Assembly: GCA_910585275.1 (NCBI GenBank)
Contig: CAJUCW010000025.1
Location: 1-53,688 of the forward strand
DNA from: an uncultured Muribaculaceae bacterium
GTDB taxonomy: Bacteria > Bacteroidota > Bacteroidia > Bacteroidales > Muribaculaceae
DNA: 53,688 nucleotides
Reading direction: 5' to 3'
Below are positions 1-7,882 of this stretch, one piece after another. The translations under genes were made by a program, and so were the position numbers. Within the stretch, counting starts at the first letter, position 1; every line of letters starts with the position of its first letter. The notes below the pieces were generated by a model. It saw only the letters and a list, made by a program, of their open reading frames with translations, was not told the DNA's origin and ran no database searches.

Positions 1-44
1 ATGTTTTTTAATAATTTAATATTTGGTTAGAATAGCTTTGGTAA

Positions 45-70
45 CCGGAAGGGGTATCACCCCCTTCCGG
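45..70 (-). terminator. hairpin downstream of the fimbrillin gene
   Basis: A 10-bp perfect stem (CCGGAAGGGG against CCCCTTCCGG) with a 6-nt loop lies about 70 bases past the fimbrillin stop codon. No T-run follows on the minus strand, so it is not a classical intrinsic terminator. It may protect the 3' end of the mRNA or act as a weak terminator. Nothing else is supported between base 1 and the fimbrillin stop. Confidence 0.3.
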
Positions 71-142
71 CCGATTCAATATATGTATGGAAAACTTGAA
101 ATGATTCCTTCTGAAAACTCAAGCAATGATATGCCTCCCTGC

Positions 143-2404
143 TTAAGGCTCTTCGGCAACCGGTTCATCATCCTCAATCACAAACAAATTGGCATAATTG
201 TGGAAGTTACTCGAGGAGGGAACACCTACAAACACCTTTGAATAAGCTACATTATCAAATACAAACGAAAGCATATTTCTAACCTGCATATGCAAATCCT
301 TATACATATGCAAATCCCAATGAGGATGGCTAAAATCAGTAACCTCATCCGGCATTGCAGTAAGGCAAACTCCTCGCTTATCATCATAAGGTGCCAAACC
401 CCAAAAAACAAATTCCAACCTTGGAGTCTGCTTTGTAAACAAAAGTTTCAGTCCGGAAATATCCCACTTCTTGCTCTCCATATCAGCCATGACAAGACTG
501 CTGCAATCATCTCTTACGATCAAAGCAATAGCTTCAACCACCACGGCATAATCCCTGTCTTTATCTACATGTATCCTGTACGCACAACATTGGGGGTGAG
601 TGAAATCCAAATTCCCTTTATCGTCAAAATTCCTTACATGCCTTATCTCATATTTATAATATCCGTCAAAGAACTCATCAAAGGAGGAAGGTTCCGGATG
701 TCGTGATTCCGTAAAATGCATAAGGTATGTATCAGTATTCCCCGAATTGAATTCCCATTTCGCCTCACCTTCATTCCATACGATTAACTCATTAATCCCT
801 TCATAACTTATCTTTTCATCTTTACACGTGTACCCGTCTGTATTTGGCTTCAATTTAATGTTTTCTTCTACATCGGCAAGATAAGAAAAATCCAAGGGAA
901 AATAAAATGACATAAACTCAGTTTCCTTAGCCAATCTATACACCTGAGTGCTTGCACCACTCCTTACATTGAACTTCTTGTCGAAAAGTTGCCTCAGTAT
1001 CAGCATCGCGTAAGGGGAGGTACCAGGACTATTCCTAATCAATATAGGAGGCGTTATCGGAGATGAATCCTCATCTGAAAGATTAAAGACAAATGTCTCC
1101 GCATCCACTATTGCAGAATAGCTAGTGTTATAATTCCAGTTTTCATCACCATCTATTTTCAACAGAGACCTGCCGAAACGGTTTGCAAACAGGGTCTCGT
1201 TCGCCGCCCTCTGCCTTTCGTATGAGAACTCAGGTTTTTCCACCACTACGGGGAGGTCAACCACATTCCAGGGGGTGTCGATGATCTTCACTTCCACCTC
1301 CGAGCCGGGGGTGATGTCCTCGCCGTTGCCGAGCACCACCTTGTAGAGGTGGTTGCGCTCGATGTTGACGTAGCTTATCTCACCGTTAGCCTCGTTAGTC
1401 TTCGAGAATGGCACGACAGCTTCGCCAGTGGTGCCGTCGGCGAGAGCGTAGCTTACCACAATCTGCGTGCAGTCGCCTTCCGAGTTGTCGCGCTCATACA
1501 TGTAGAAGGCCTTGCGCACGCCGGTGCCGTTGCCGTCGTTATACTGCTGAATGGCGCTTATCTCCTCACTGTAGCCTGCATTGGCTGCCGGAAGGCACGC
1601 CTCGCCGCTCGCCGCTACGCCGGCGTTAGCGTTGATGTCAAGCATCTCGATTTCACCCGGCATGTCGGTGGAGGTCAGCGAATGGTCGGCCATCAGGTAA
1701 CCCTTCTCCGCAGCCTTCTCCATACGCGCACCCGTTATCACAAGGTTATCGGCATTCGAATAGAGGTCAACGCGACCCACGATGCGGGTGAGGTCAACAT
1801 GAACGTTGTTCATCGCGCCGCTCTTGATGGTGATGTCGCTGCCGTTCGTCTCGGTGTTGACGGCCAGGCCGCTCATGGCTATGCCTCCCTCGGGACACAG
1901 CACCGACGAACCCGTACCCGACGCCAACGCGATGTCGGCGGCTTCGTCACGAAGGCCCGTCTCATAGTCGGTGCCTTTGGCCGGAGTCACACCGTTGGCG
2001 TTGTTGGCAACGAAATAGAACCGGCGCAGCGAACCTACCTCCGCGAGGTCTTCCGTGATGGTCACGGTATATTCTCCGGTGATGTTGCCCTCGCCCGCCG
2101 GACGAATGCTGCCGTCGGCTGCCGAGAACGTGTGCTTCGCCACGAACCCCGTGTTGACGTCATATTCATACACATCGAGCGTCGTCACGTTGTATTCCGC
2201 CTCGTCGTGTAAGGCGCGCGTGCCGCCACCATATATCACCTTCTCCGTCGATGGAAGAGAAATATTGAATGTAACTTTGCCCTCTGCGGAACCATCCGCT
2301 CCGCCCGACGGCATCTGCATGTCGTTCGAACATGACACGAGCATCGCTCCGGCCATCAGTGCCGTAAGCCACGAAGCCCGTCCTTTAATTGTTTCTTGTT
2401 TCAT
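143..2404 (-). CDS. fimbrillin-like lipoprotein with an extra C-terminal domain
   Basis: Predicted structural subunit of a type V (Bacteroidales) fimbria, last of four genes in the operon. I start it at the Met that opens a lipoprotein signal (lipobox LVSC, Cys25) rather than the in-frame Met 26 codons upstream. Arg63, in GGGTRALHDEAE, lies just before the first beta-rich region, where type V pilins are cleaved by a trypsin-like protease to free the donor strand (known for Porphyromonas; inferred here). Residues 1 to about 390 resemble a whole FimA/Mfa-type subunit. The remaining 360 or so residues form a second region I do not recognise. The DNA is strikingly mixed: the first half is GC-rich (70% in one 60-base sample at 1861-1920) and the last third AT-rich (28% at 601-660). 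At 753 residues it is about twice the usual pilin size, so an adhesin-type tip or accessory subunit is possible. Confidence 0.75.
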   Translation of the reverse strand: MKQETIKGRASWLTALMAGAMLVSCSNDMQMPSGGADGSAEGKVTFNISLPSTEKVIYGGGTRALHDEAEYNVTTLDVYEYDVNTGFVAKHTFSAADGSIRPAGEGNITGEYTVTITEDLAEVGSLRRFYFVANNANGVTPAKGTDYETGLRDEAADIALASGTGSSVLCPEGGIAMSGLAVNTETNGSDITIKSGAMNNVHVDLTRIVGRVDLYSNADNLVITGARMEKAAEKGYLMADHSLTSTDMPGEIEMLDINANAGVAASGEACLPAANAGYSEEISAIQQYNDGNGTGVRKAFYMYERDNSEGDCTQIVVSYALADGTTGEAVVPFSKTNEANGEISYVNIERNHLYKVVLGNGEDITPGSEVEVKIIDTPWNVVDLPVVVEKPEFSYERQRAANETLFANRFGRSLLKIDGDENWNYNTSYSAIVDAETFVFNLSDEDSSPITPPILIRNSPGTSPYAMLILRQLFDKKFNVRSGASTQVYRLAKETEFMSFYFPLDFSYLADVEENIKLKPNTDGYTCKDEKISYEGINELIVWNEGEAKWEFNSGNTDTYLMHFTESRHPEPSSFDEFFDGYYKYEIRHVRNFDDKGNLDFTHPQCCAYRIHVDKDRDYAVVVEAIALIVRDDCSSLVMADMESKKWDISGLKLLFTKQTPRLEFVFWGLAPYDDKRGVCLTAMPDEVTDFSHPHWDLHMYKDLHMQVRNMLSFVFDNVAYSKVFVGVPSSSNFHNYANLFVIEDDEPVAEEP

Positions 2405-2483
2405 ATGTTTTATTTTACATTTTAAATTGTCAGTTATCAAGTTGTTACAATTAGTAATCATAATAGTAATTGTCGGTTCCAAA

Positions 2484-2556
2484 ACGGCTTGCGATTATCC
2501 GGTATGGCTTGATGCCATACCGGAATCACTTCGCAACAAGCGTCGGGGCAAGCCGT
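2484..2556. other. nested stem-loop between the Mfa2-like and fimbrillin genes
   Basis: An inner 10-bp perfect stem (TCCGGTATGG at 2498-2507, CCATACCGGA at 2515-2524, 7-nt loop) sits inside an outer 9-bp perfect stem (ACGGCTTGC at 2484-2492, GCAAGCCGT at 2548-2556). There is no T-run on either side. In the operon mRNA it would fold about 80 nt upstream of the fimbrillin start. A processing or stabilising element is one possibility, but that is inference. Confidence 0.55.
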
Positions 2557-2621
2557 CAGAGGAAATCCCCTCCGCCCGCGCCACAAAAAGCGGCGCTCTT
2601 TCAACTCCAAGTATCGTCAAT

Positions 2622-2691
2622 AATTAGTAATTAGCATTTTGCAATTAGTAATTATTAGTAGTATTCAATTACGCATTATGAATTATGAATT
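2622..2691. repeat. short AT-rich direct repeats
   Basis: AATTAGTAATTA occurs twice (2622-2633 and 2643-2654), followed by a tandem ATTATGA pair starting at 2675. The tract fills the end of the 289-bp gap between the Mfa2-like gene and fimbrillin. It codes for nothing visible. Similar AT-rich filler is common between Bacteroidales genes. Confidence 0.5.
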
Positions 2692-2693
2692 CA

Positions 2694-3662
2694 TCAGAAA
2701 ATCTCTCCGAGCACCCAGTCGAGCACTTCAGTGTCAAGCCATGGACGAAGCACCACAGTGCCGTTCCGCTTGATTTCAATAATGATGCGATAGTGCTGCA
2801 CCGGGTCGCGGTCGGGTACCCATCCCCACGTCTGGAACGCCCTCTCGAGGTCAAGCCGGGGAGTTATCGCCTCCCCGTCGGGCCCGATAACCGTCAGCAC
2901 CGGAACGCACTCGTTGCTGTAGCGGAGAGTCACAAAAGTGGTCTCCACCGTCTGGTGGCTTTGCGCCGACACCGTTTCATAACTGTCGCGCAGACCGTGG
3001 TCGAGAGGGAAGTTATACCCAACGGCCGTCCACATCCTGGCATAGTCCATGTTGTAGTGGCTCGGCACATTCTCCAGACGAAACGTGAAATCGCCAACCG
3101 GAGCCACATACTCCCACTCCACCCTAAGGTCGAGCTGGCAGTGGATGTTGCTCATCTCCGTGAGAAAACGCTGCAACGCGGCACCGGTGACCGTGAAGCG
3201 GCAGAAGCCCCCGTAAAGTTCGCCGGCGCGAAATTCCCTCTGACCGAGCACATCCCTGTCGGCCTGCGGTATTACCCTCAGCCGGAACGCTTCGAGACCG
3301 CCCTCCTCATGCCCCTCCATCGAAACCGGCTCCCCGGCGTTGCCGACCGTAACCATCGTGTATTCCCCCGGCTCGAGGTGCAGCTCCTGCAACTGGAGGT
3401 TCCGGCCCGGAGGCACCTTCTCTATGAAGTTGCCTTCCGAGTCAAACAGGAAATGGTCGAGCCCGGCTATATATTGCGGGAAGATGTCGGAGCCGTTGTA
3501 GAGATACTTGTAATCCATGTAAAGTCCCTCCACGGGGTCGCAGCACAGGTCGCGCTCGTCATCGACAGAACACGACGTGTGCGGCACGGCGGCAAGTAAT
3601 GACATGGTGGCCATAAGCAAGACGGATTTCGTTTTACGTATGTCGTCTGGTTTGAAAAACAT
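2694..3662 (-). CDS. FimB/Mfa2-family fimbrial anchor subunit
   Basis: A 322-residue lipoprotein of the FimB/Mfa2 family, which anchors and sets the length of type V fimbriae at the outer membrane. The signal has a basic start (MFFKPDDIRKTKS), a hydrophobic core and a lipobox ending PHTSC (Cys31). The mature start, CSVDDERDLCCDPVEGL, followed by a Tyr-rich stretch and FDSEGNF, is typical of the family. It follows the DUF3868 gene by 20 bases and precedes fimbrillin by 289 bases, the usual anchor-before-pilin order. No frameshift or missing part is seen. Confidence 0.85.
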   Translation of the reverse strand: MFFKPDDIRKTKSVLLMATMSLLAAVPHTSCSVDDERDLCCDPVEGLYMDYKYLYNGSDIFPQYIAGLDHFLFDSEGNFIEKVPPGRNLQLQELHLEPGEYTMVTVGNAGEPVSMEGHEEGGLEAFRLRVIPQADRDVLGQREFRAGELYGGFCRFTVTGAALQRFLTEMSNIHCQLDLRVEWEYVAPVGDFTFRLENVPSHYNMDYARMWTAVGYNFPLDHGLRDSYETVSAQSHQTVETTFVTLRYSNECVPVLTVIGPDGEAITPRLDLERAFQTWGWVPDRDPVQHYRIIIEIKRNGTVVLRPWLDTEVLDWVLGEIF

Positions 3663-3682
3663 TTTCTGATCGGTTCAATCCC

Positions 3683-5251
3683 CTATCTGTCGCCCGCTTC
3701 CCAGCGCTCGAGCTCGGAAAGGTTGCGGCGCGCCCGTTCGGGGTCAACGAGCATGGCTATGTTGAAATATGCGCGTGCCTCGGCGGGCATGCCACACATC
3801 CAATAGTAGAGCCCTATGTTGTTGGCAGCCAGAGGCGACTCGCTCACCATCGACAGATAGCGGCGCGCTTCGGCGAGGTGGCCGCGGATGAGAGCGGCCG
3901 ACGAGGCGTTGAGGTTGGCAACGTCGCTCTCGGGGAAGAAACGTGCCATGACGTAATACTCCCCGCCGTAGGTGAGACGACGCTCCTTTATGGTGGAATC
4001 GTTGTTGTTGTCGCGGGCAACCTGCCACATTTCGTTGAGGCTCATGTCGGAAGGCCGCGTGGCGATAACCTCGTCGAGTTCCTCCTCCGCCCAGGGGCGG
4101 ACCGAATAGTCAACCTTCGCCTCAAGGCGGCGCAGACGAGGATAGAGGTGTTTCATCATATATTTATAAGGGTCGCCCCCCTTGAGGTCCATCAGAATCT
4201 TCTCGCGCCCGTCGAAGATACCCACACCGTCGATAATGTCGAGGATGTCGCCTTTCGCCGGCACATCGGAGCCAAGGATGGCCTCGCGAAGGCCTTCCCA
4301 GTCCTCTCCCATACCCACACTCGACACGAGACGAGGGTCGATGCCGTATTCACTGACGATATATTCCTTGAGTCCGTCAGCGCGACGCTGCGACAGCTCC
4401 AGATTATGGTCGTAGGAATCCTCGGGAGAGGCATACCCCGTGATCGATATGCCCGATATGCGGTAAGAGCCGGGGTTTTCCGCAATCGGGACCAGCATTT
4501 CGTCGAGTCTGGAGAGTTCGCTCTCGTTGCCGTTGTAGGCCCGGTTGATTTTGGAACCGTTGACGGGATAGTTGAGATGCATCGACGTGTCGCCGCTCCG
4601 CTGCTTTCTCTCCTCGGGCAACGGGAAGAACAGCGAAACGTTTCCCTCCCAAAGCTCGAGAGGGGCCTTCACCACCGGCGAAGGAAGGTCGGAACAGGGC
4701 ATCTCGACGCACGGCTCCGGCAGACTCCCTTCCACTATGAAACGGGAGTCTTTGCGACTGACATCCGAGGCATAGAATACAGGGCCCTCACCCACCGGAA
4801 CATCAACCGACGACGTCACCGTGGAGTCGCAGCAGGTGCGGAGCACTGTCATGAGCTGCAAATCGCCGCGCCGCAAGCGGGGAGACACGAGCCGTCGGGA
4901 ATAGTCGAACGGCGCGAATCCGCGTCTCCCCTGCGTGACAACGATGGCGGCATCGCCACCACGGCCGAGCGCGTCACGCCTGTGGCGGTATTTCGCTTCC
5001 GAAGAAGTGGTGAACAACACGGAGGGAAAACGGAGTGTGTCGCCGTTCCAGAAATAGACCGGCACCACCTCGATGCTTTCCGCACCCTTGAGTTTTCCAT
5101 CGACCTGCGCCCGGAACGAGAGCGCAAGGCTGTCGCCGCGCCATTCCGCCTGCGGCTGCTGCACGAACGTCACCGCAGGATATTTCCTGGCGGCCGCGGG
5201 CAGCAGCACACCGGCGGCGACAAGAGCTGAAATTAAAGTCCTTTTACTCAT
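3683..5251 (-). CDS. DUF3868 / OmpA-like fimbrial accessory protein
   Basis: A 522-residue exported protein with a cleavable signal peptide (about residues 1-22, no lipobox). The N-terminal half matches the DUF3868 type found in Bacteroidales fimbrial loci. Residues about 228-345 form an OmpA-like peptidoglycan-binding domain (TGYASPEDS at 271, LSQRRAD at 286). The last 50 residues look like one tetratricopeptide unit (NNIGLYYWMCG, EARAYFNIAMLVDPE). It probably ties the fimbrial machinery to the cell wall. Its start codon overlaps the stop of the DUF3575 gene (ATGA), so the two are translationally coupled. Confidence 0.8.
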   Translation of the reverse strand: MSKRTLISALVAAGVLLPAAARKYPAVTFVQQPQAEWRGDSLALSFRAQVDGKLKGAESIEVVPVYFWNGDTLRFPSVLFTTSSEAKYRHRRDALGRGGDAAIVVTQGRRGFAPFDYSRRLVSPRLRRGDLQLMTVLRTCCDSTVTSSVDVPVGEGPVFYASDVSRKDSRFIVEGSLPEPCVEMPCSDLPSPVVKAPLELWEGNVSLFFPLPEERKQRSGDTSMHLNYPVNGSKINRAYNGNESELSRLDEMLVPIAENPGSYRISGISITGYASPEDSYDHNLELSQRRADGLKEYIVSEYGIDPRLVSSVGMGEDWEGLREAILGSDVPAKGDILDIIDGVGIFDGREKILMDLKGGDPYKYMMKHLYPRLRRLEAKVDYSVRPWAEEELDEVIATRPSDMSLNEMWQVARDNNNDSTIKERRLTYGGEYYVMARFFPESDVANLNASSAALIRGHLAEARRYLSMVSESPLAANNIGLYYWMCGMPAEARAYFNIAMLVDPERARRNLSELERWEAGDR

Positions 5252-5874
5252 CTTATATAATAGCTGAATGAAACCGCGGCCTTCGTAGGACCGAAATAAT
5301 GGCGCGAATACGCCCCTTGCCCGGCACCGCAGACTCCGCAGTCGTATTTTGAGTATCTCAGATAGACGTAGCCCACACCGAGCGAGAGTTCAAAGCCCCA
5401 GCTTTCGCCGAGCGCCCACTGATAGCCGTAGCTCATCCCGCTACCGTAGGCATGCCCACGGTAGCGGGTGTCGGCAAGACCGAGAAAGCCGAACGGCTTC
5501 AACCCTCCCACATTATAGTCCGTATATATGCCGTGAAGGCCGAGGTAGCCGCGCTCGAATGAGCGGCAGAACCAGTATTTCAATTCAGGAAAGACAAGGA
5601 GATGATGGAACTTGGGATTCACATCCGTTCCCTCGGAATTGAGATAGCCGGGGAAATTGAACGCGTTATACCCCACCACGCCGGAAAGTGTGAAGCGTGA
5701 CGACAACGCCCCCTCGAATCCCACATTCGGCGTGGAGGTAGCCCAATAAAGCAGATTGGTCTTTATCTCCGCCTTCTGAGCCAATGCCTCCAAGGGTAAA
5801 GATGCAAAACACATCAATAACAGTACCACTACAGTAACTATGTTTTTATCCCATTTCATGCTGGTTTTCTTCAA
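5248..5874 (-). CDS. DUF3575 outer-membrane beta-barrel protein
   Basis: A 208-residue predicted small beta-barrel and first gene of the fimbrial operon. The signal peptide ends near EALAQ (residue 33). KTNLLYWATSTPNVGFEGAL is the DUF3575 signature, and the C-terminus ends in an alternating strand (AAVSFSYYIR) as outer-membrane barrels do. DUF3575 and DUF3868 genes recur together ahead of fimbrial subunits in Bacteroidales; their exact job is unknown. Its start lies only 15 bases from the left repeat of the invertible segment, so it depends on whatever promoter sits there. Confidence 0.8.
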   Translation of the reverse strand: MKKTSMKWDKNIVTVVVLLLMCFASLPLEALAQKAEIKTNLLYWATSTPNVGFEGALSSRFTLSGVVGYNAFNFPGYLNSEGTDVNPKFHHLLVFPELKYWFCRSFERGYLGLHGIYTDYNVGGLKPFGFLGLADTRYRGHAYGSGMSYGYQWALGESWGFELSLGVGYVYLRYSKYDCGVCGAGQGAYSRHYFGPTKAAVSFSYYIR

Positions 5875-5886
5875 GTTAACCGTTTT

Positions 5887-5934
5887 AAATTTTAATTATC
5901 TCTTAAGAAAAGATGGAAGAGATAATTAAAATTT
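5887..5934. repeat. extra copy of the switch repeat forming an 18-bp hairpin
   Basis: Bases 5887-5904 and 5917-5934 are an 18-bp perfect inverted repeat around a 12-bp loop. The left arm overlaps the left end of the invertible segment. The right arm carries the same core (AAGAGATAATTAAAA) and orientation as the right end of the segment. The locus therefore has three copies of one recombination-site-like motif, one facing one way and two the other. Confidence 0.8.
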
Positions 5935-6117
5935 GCAATGTCCTGTTTTTCAGTTTTTTATTTTGTTCGAAAATTTAAATTTGTTGAATTTATAGCTAAA
6001 AAGTGAGTTTTTGCCAAATTTTAGCATATAATTTTCCCTTCATAAATCTTTGATTTTTACCAAACTTATATTAACTTTGCAAAAAATTAATTATCGCTTC
6101 TTAAGAGATAATTAAAA
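5890..6117. promoter_or_regulatory. probable invertible promoter segment controlling the fimbrial operon
   Basis: Seen directly: TTTTAATTATCTCTTAAGAA at 5890-5909 and its exact reverse complement at 6098-6117, a 20-bp perfect inverted repeat 188 bp apart, immediately upstream of the fimbrial operon. The segment contains a complete Bacteroidales promoter facing right, away from the operon. Inverting it about its centre would put the -7 box at 5928-5935 facing left, with transcription starting near 5920 and a leader of about 45 nt to the DUF3575 start. Invertible promoters for surface genes are well known in Bacteroidales. No recombinase gene lies nearby, so the enzyme would act in trans. Confidence 0.8.
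6049..6079 (+). promoter_or_regulatory. promoter inside the invertible segment, facing away from the fimbrial genes
   Basis: TTTG at 6049-6052, 19 bases, then TAACTTTG at 6072-6079: an exact match to the Bacteroidales -33/-7 consensus. It points right, where no gene starts for 400 bases. On the opposite strand TAAGTTTG is present (6061-6068) but has no TTTG at the right distance. The operon therefore appears OFF in this copy. Confidence 0.75.
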
Positions 6118-6436
6118 ATTTTACACTTTTTTTCATTGGTCATAATTTCCGAAATACCCTAAAAACATACTATTATTTTGACAATTTCATACCCCGGTCT
6201 TTCTCCTACTTAAAGAAGTTGTTTAAACTTTTTATGGAGATTGATTTTCTTATGGCTTTTACGTTAAAAAAACATCTTTCCAAATCTTCCATCATCTTTT
6301 CGGCCGCTTTTGGACCTTTCATCGGTCGTTTAGCCCGCCAAACTCCCTCTTCAAGTTTCAAAATCGTCTCGAAAATCTGACGAAATCTTGAAAAAGAAAA
6401 AAGGCTAAACAACTTCTAATTTTATCCGATTATCTA
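6118..6436. other. gene-free AT-rich stretch beside the fimbrial switch
   Basis: Together with the switch, this fills the 627-base gap between the fimbrial operon and the Rpn gene. It has a second, shorter inverted repeat: AGAAGTTGTTTA at 6214-6225 and TAAACAACTTCT at 6406-6417 (12 bp perfect, 180 bp apart). No consensus promoter is seen between those arms. A 68-codon minus-strand frame here has no recognisable features or ribosome site, and I do not call it. Confidence 0.5.
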
Positions 6437-6467
6437 TTTGTCATAACCGGAATTTAAACTAACTTTG
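6437..6467 (+). promoter_or_regulatory. promoter of the Rpn-family gene
   Basis: TTTG at 6437-6440, 19 bases, TAACTTTG at 6460-6467, an exact consensus match. It ends 34 bases before the start codon of the Rpn gene. Confidence 0.75.
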
Positions 6468-6501
6468 TGGAAAATACCGCAACTTCTTACACTTTCGGAT
6501 T

Positions 6502-7389
6502 ATGGAACAGGACAACACATATATAAGATTTGACTGGGCTATGAAGCACATGCTCCGCGACAAAGCGAACTTCGGGATACTCGAGGGGCTCATCAGCGTG
6601 CTTTTGAAAGAGGAGGTCAAGATTATCGAACTGCTCGAAAGCGAGAGCAACCAGGACTCAGATTCCGACAAGTTCAACCGAGTAGATATAAAGGCTAAGA
6701 ACAGCAAGGGACACCTTATTATTGTGGAGGTGCAGCTTACTCGCCAGCTTTACTACCTGCAGAGGATTCTTTACGGCACTTGCAAAGCCATCACAGAACA
6801 CATCAACATAGGTGAAAAATACGACCAGGTCAAGAAGGTGTATTCCATCAGCATCCTGTATTGCGACTACGGGCAGGGAGATGACTACGTCTATCACGGG
6901 GAAACAAGATTCAAGGGGATACACACTGGCAACGACCTCCTTGTCAACACCAAGGAGGAGGGTGTAATCGTGCAACATCTGCCAAGAAAAGTCTTTCCGG
7001 AATATTACCTTGTCAGGGTAAATGTATATGACAAAGTTCCGGAGTCGCCTCTTGATGAATGGATGACCTACCTTAAGACCGGAAAGGTGAAAGAGGACAC
7101 ACGTACCCCCGGACTCCAGGAAGTGAAGAAGAAACTTCAGTACCTTTCGATGTCTCCGAAAGAGAAACGGGAATATGACGCGCATATCGACACCATCATG
7201 GTGCAGAACGACGTGCTCGACACTGCCCGCGAAGAAGGCAGAGAAGAAGGCAGGGCTGAAGGCAGAGAAGAAGGCAGAATGGACGAGCGCAGACAAATTG
7301 CACTCAGGCTTCTTTCCTTAGGACTCCCCAACGAAACCATAACGGAAGCTACCGGGTTGACCGATTCTGAAATCAACAGTCTCCGTTGA
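6502..7389 (+). CDS. Rpn-family PD-(D/E)XK nuclease / putative transposase
   Basis: A 295-residue member of the Rpn (recombination-promoting nuclease) / PDDEXK_2 group, often annotated as putative transposases. The start FDWAMKHMLRDKANFGILEG matches the group. VDIKAKNSKGHLIIVEVQL (about residues 67-85) holds the D...ExQ-type nuclease core, followed by the Tyr/Arg-rich helix LYYLQRILYG. Near the C-terminus residues 244-259 are four copies of a charged unit (EEGR type), then a short helix pair ending GLTDSEINSLR, typical of the family. These proteins are host-encoded nucleases linked to RecA-independent recombination in E. coli; the role here is unknown. It stands alone with its own promoter. 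Confidence 0.85.
   Translation: MEQDNTYIRFDWAMKHMLRDKANFGILEGLISVLLKEEVKIIELLESESNQDSDSDKFNRVDIKAKNSKGHLIIVEVQLTRQLYYLQRILYGTCKAITEHINIGEKYDQVKKVYSISILYCDYGQGDDYVYHGETRFKGIHTGNDLLVNTKEEGVIVQHLPRKVFPEYYLVRVNVYDKVPESPLDEWMTYLKTGKVKEDTRTPGLQEVKKKLQYLSMSPKEKREYDAHIDTIMVQNDVLDTAREEGREEGRAEGREEGRMDERRQIALRLLSLGLPNETITEATGLTDSEINSLR
7231..7278 (+). repeat. four tandem 12-bp units inside the Rpn gene
   Basis: GAAGAAGGCAGA, GAAGAAGGCAGG, GCTGAAGGCAGA and GAAGAAGGCAGA lie head to tail in frame, encoding EEGR-type repeats. The unit is a multiple of three, so copy-number change would alter linker length without a frameshift. Confidence 0.9.
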
Positions 7390-7488
7390 CATGAAGGAGC
7401 CGCTATTTTTTACAAAAAAATTATTCCAATGCAAACCAATATCTTAGGATTTAGAAGTAATTTTTATTATAATTTTTTGTCCGAAAGA

Positions 7489-7520
7489 TTTGGAGGTTTC
7501 GAAAAAAGTCACTAACTTTG
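7489..7520 (+). promoter_or_regulatory. promoter of tRNA-His
   Basis: TTTG at 7489-7492, 20 bases, TAACTTTG at 7513-7520, an exact consensus match. It lies about 60 bases before the mature tRNA. Confidence 0.75.
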
Positions 7521-7580
7521 CATCGCTTTTCGGGAGAAACCTTGCGAAGCCTTTAGTGGAATTTCCTGCAAAAGCAACAT

Positions 7581-7655
<75 letters not shown>

Positions 7656-7660
7656 CCTCT

Positions 7661-7695
7661 TAGAGCCGAACAAATTTGTTCGGCTCTATTTTTTT
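7661..7695 (+). terminator. intrinsic terminator after tRNA-His
   Basis: A 28-bp perfect palindrome (7661-7688, arm TAGAGCCGAACAAA) is followed by seven T at 7689-7695. It begins six bases after the tRNA. Confidence 0.9.
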
Positions 7696-7882
7696 ACAAC
7701 ATTCGTATATTACCGTTTGCCATTTTTATTTTCCTTTTTTAAACCTTTTTTGATGTGGAAAGTCACAAATACGTGATTGCGGCAAACAACGTGCTGAAAG
7801 TTCGCCCGGGAAACATAATTCGGATACGTTGCCGTTCTTATCACCGATTCGCATTCTATAAACCAAAACCCATATATCCATA

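Noticed and set aside
3878..5230. Long plus-strand open frame of 450 codons opposite the DUF3868 gene
   Set aside because: It is a GC-driven shadow of the real gene. It has no recognisable domain and Arg/His-rich composition, while the minus strand has a signal peptide and OmpA motifs.
6206..6412. 68-codon minus-strand frame next to the fimbrial switch
   Set aside because: No ribosome site, low-complexity composition, and it lies inside an inverted-repeat region; nothing supports translation.
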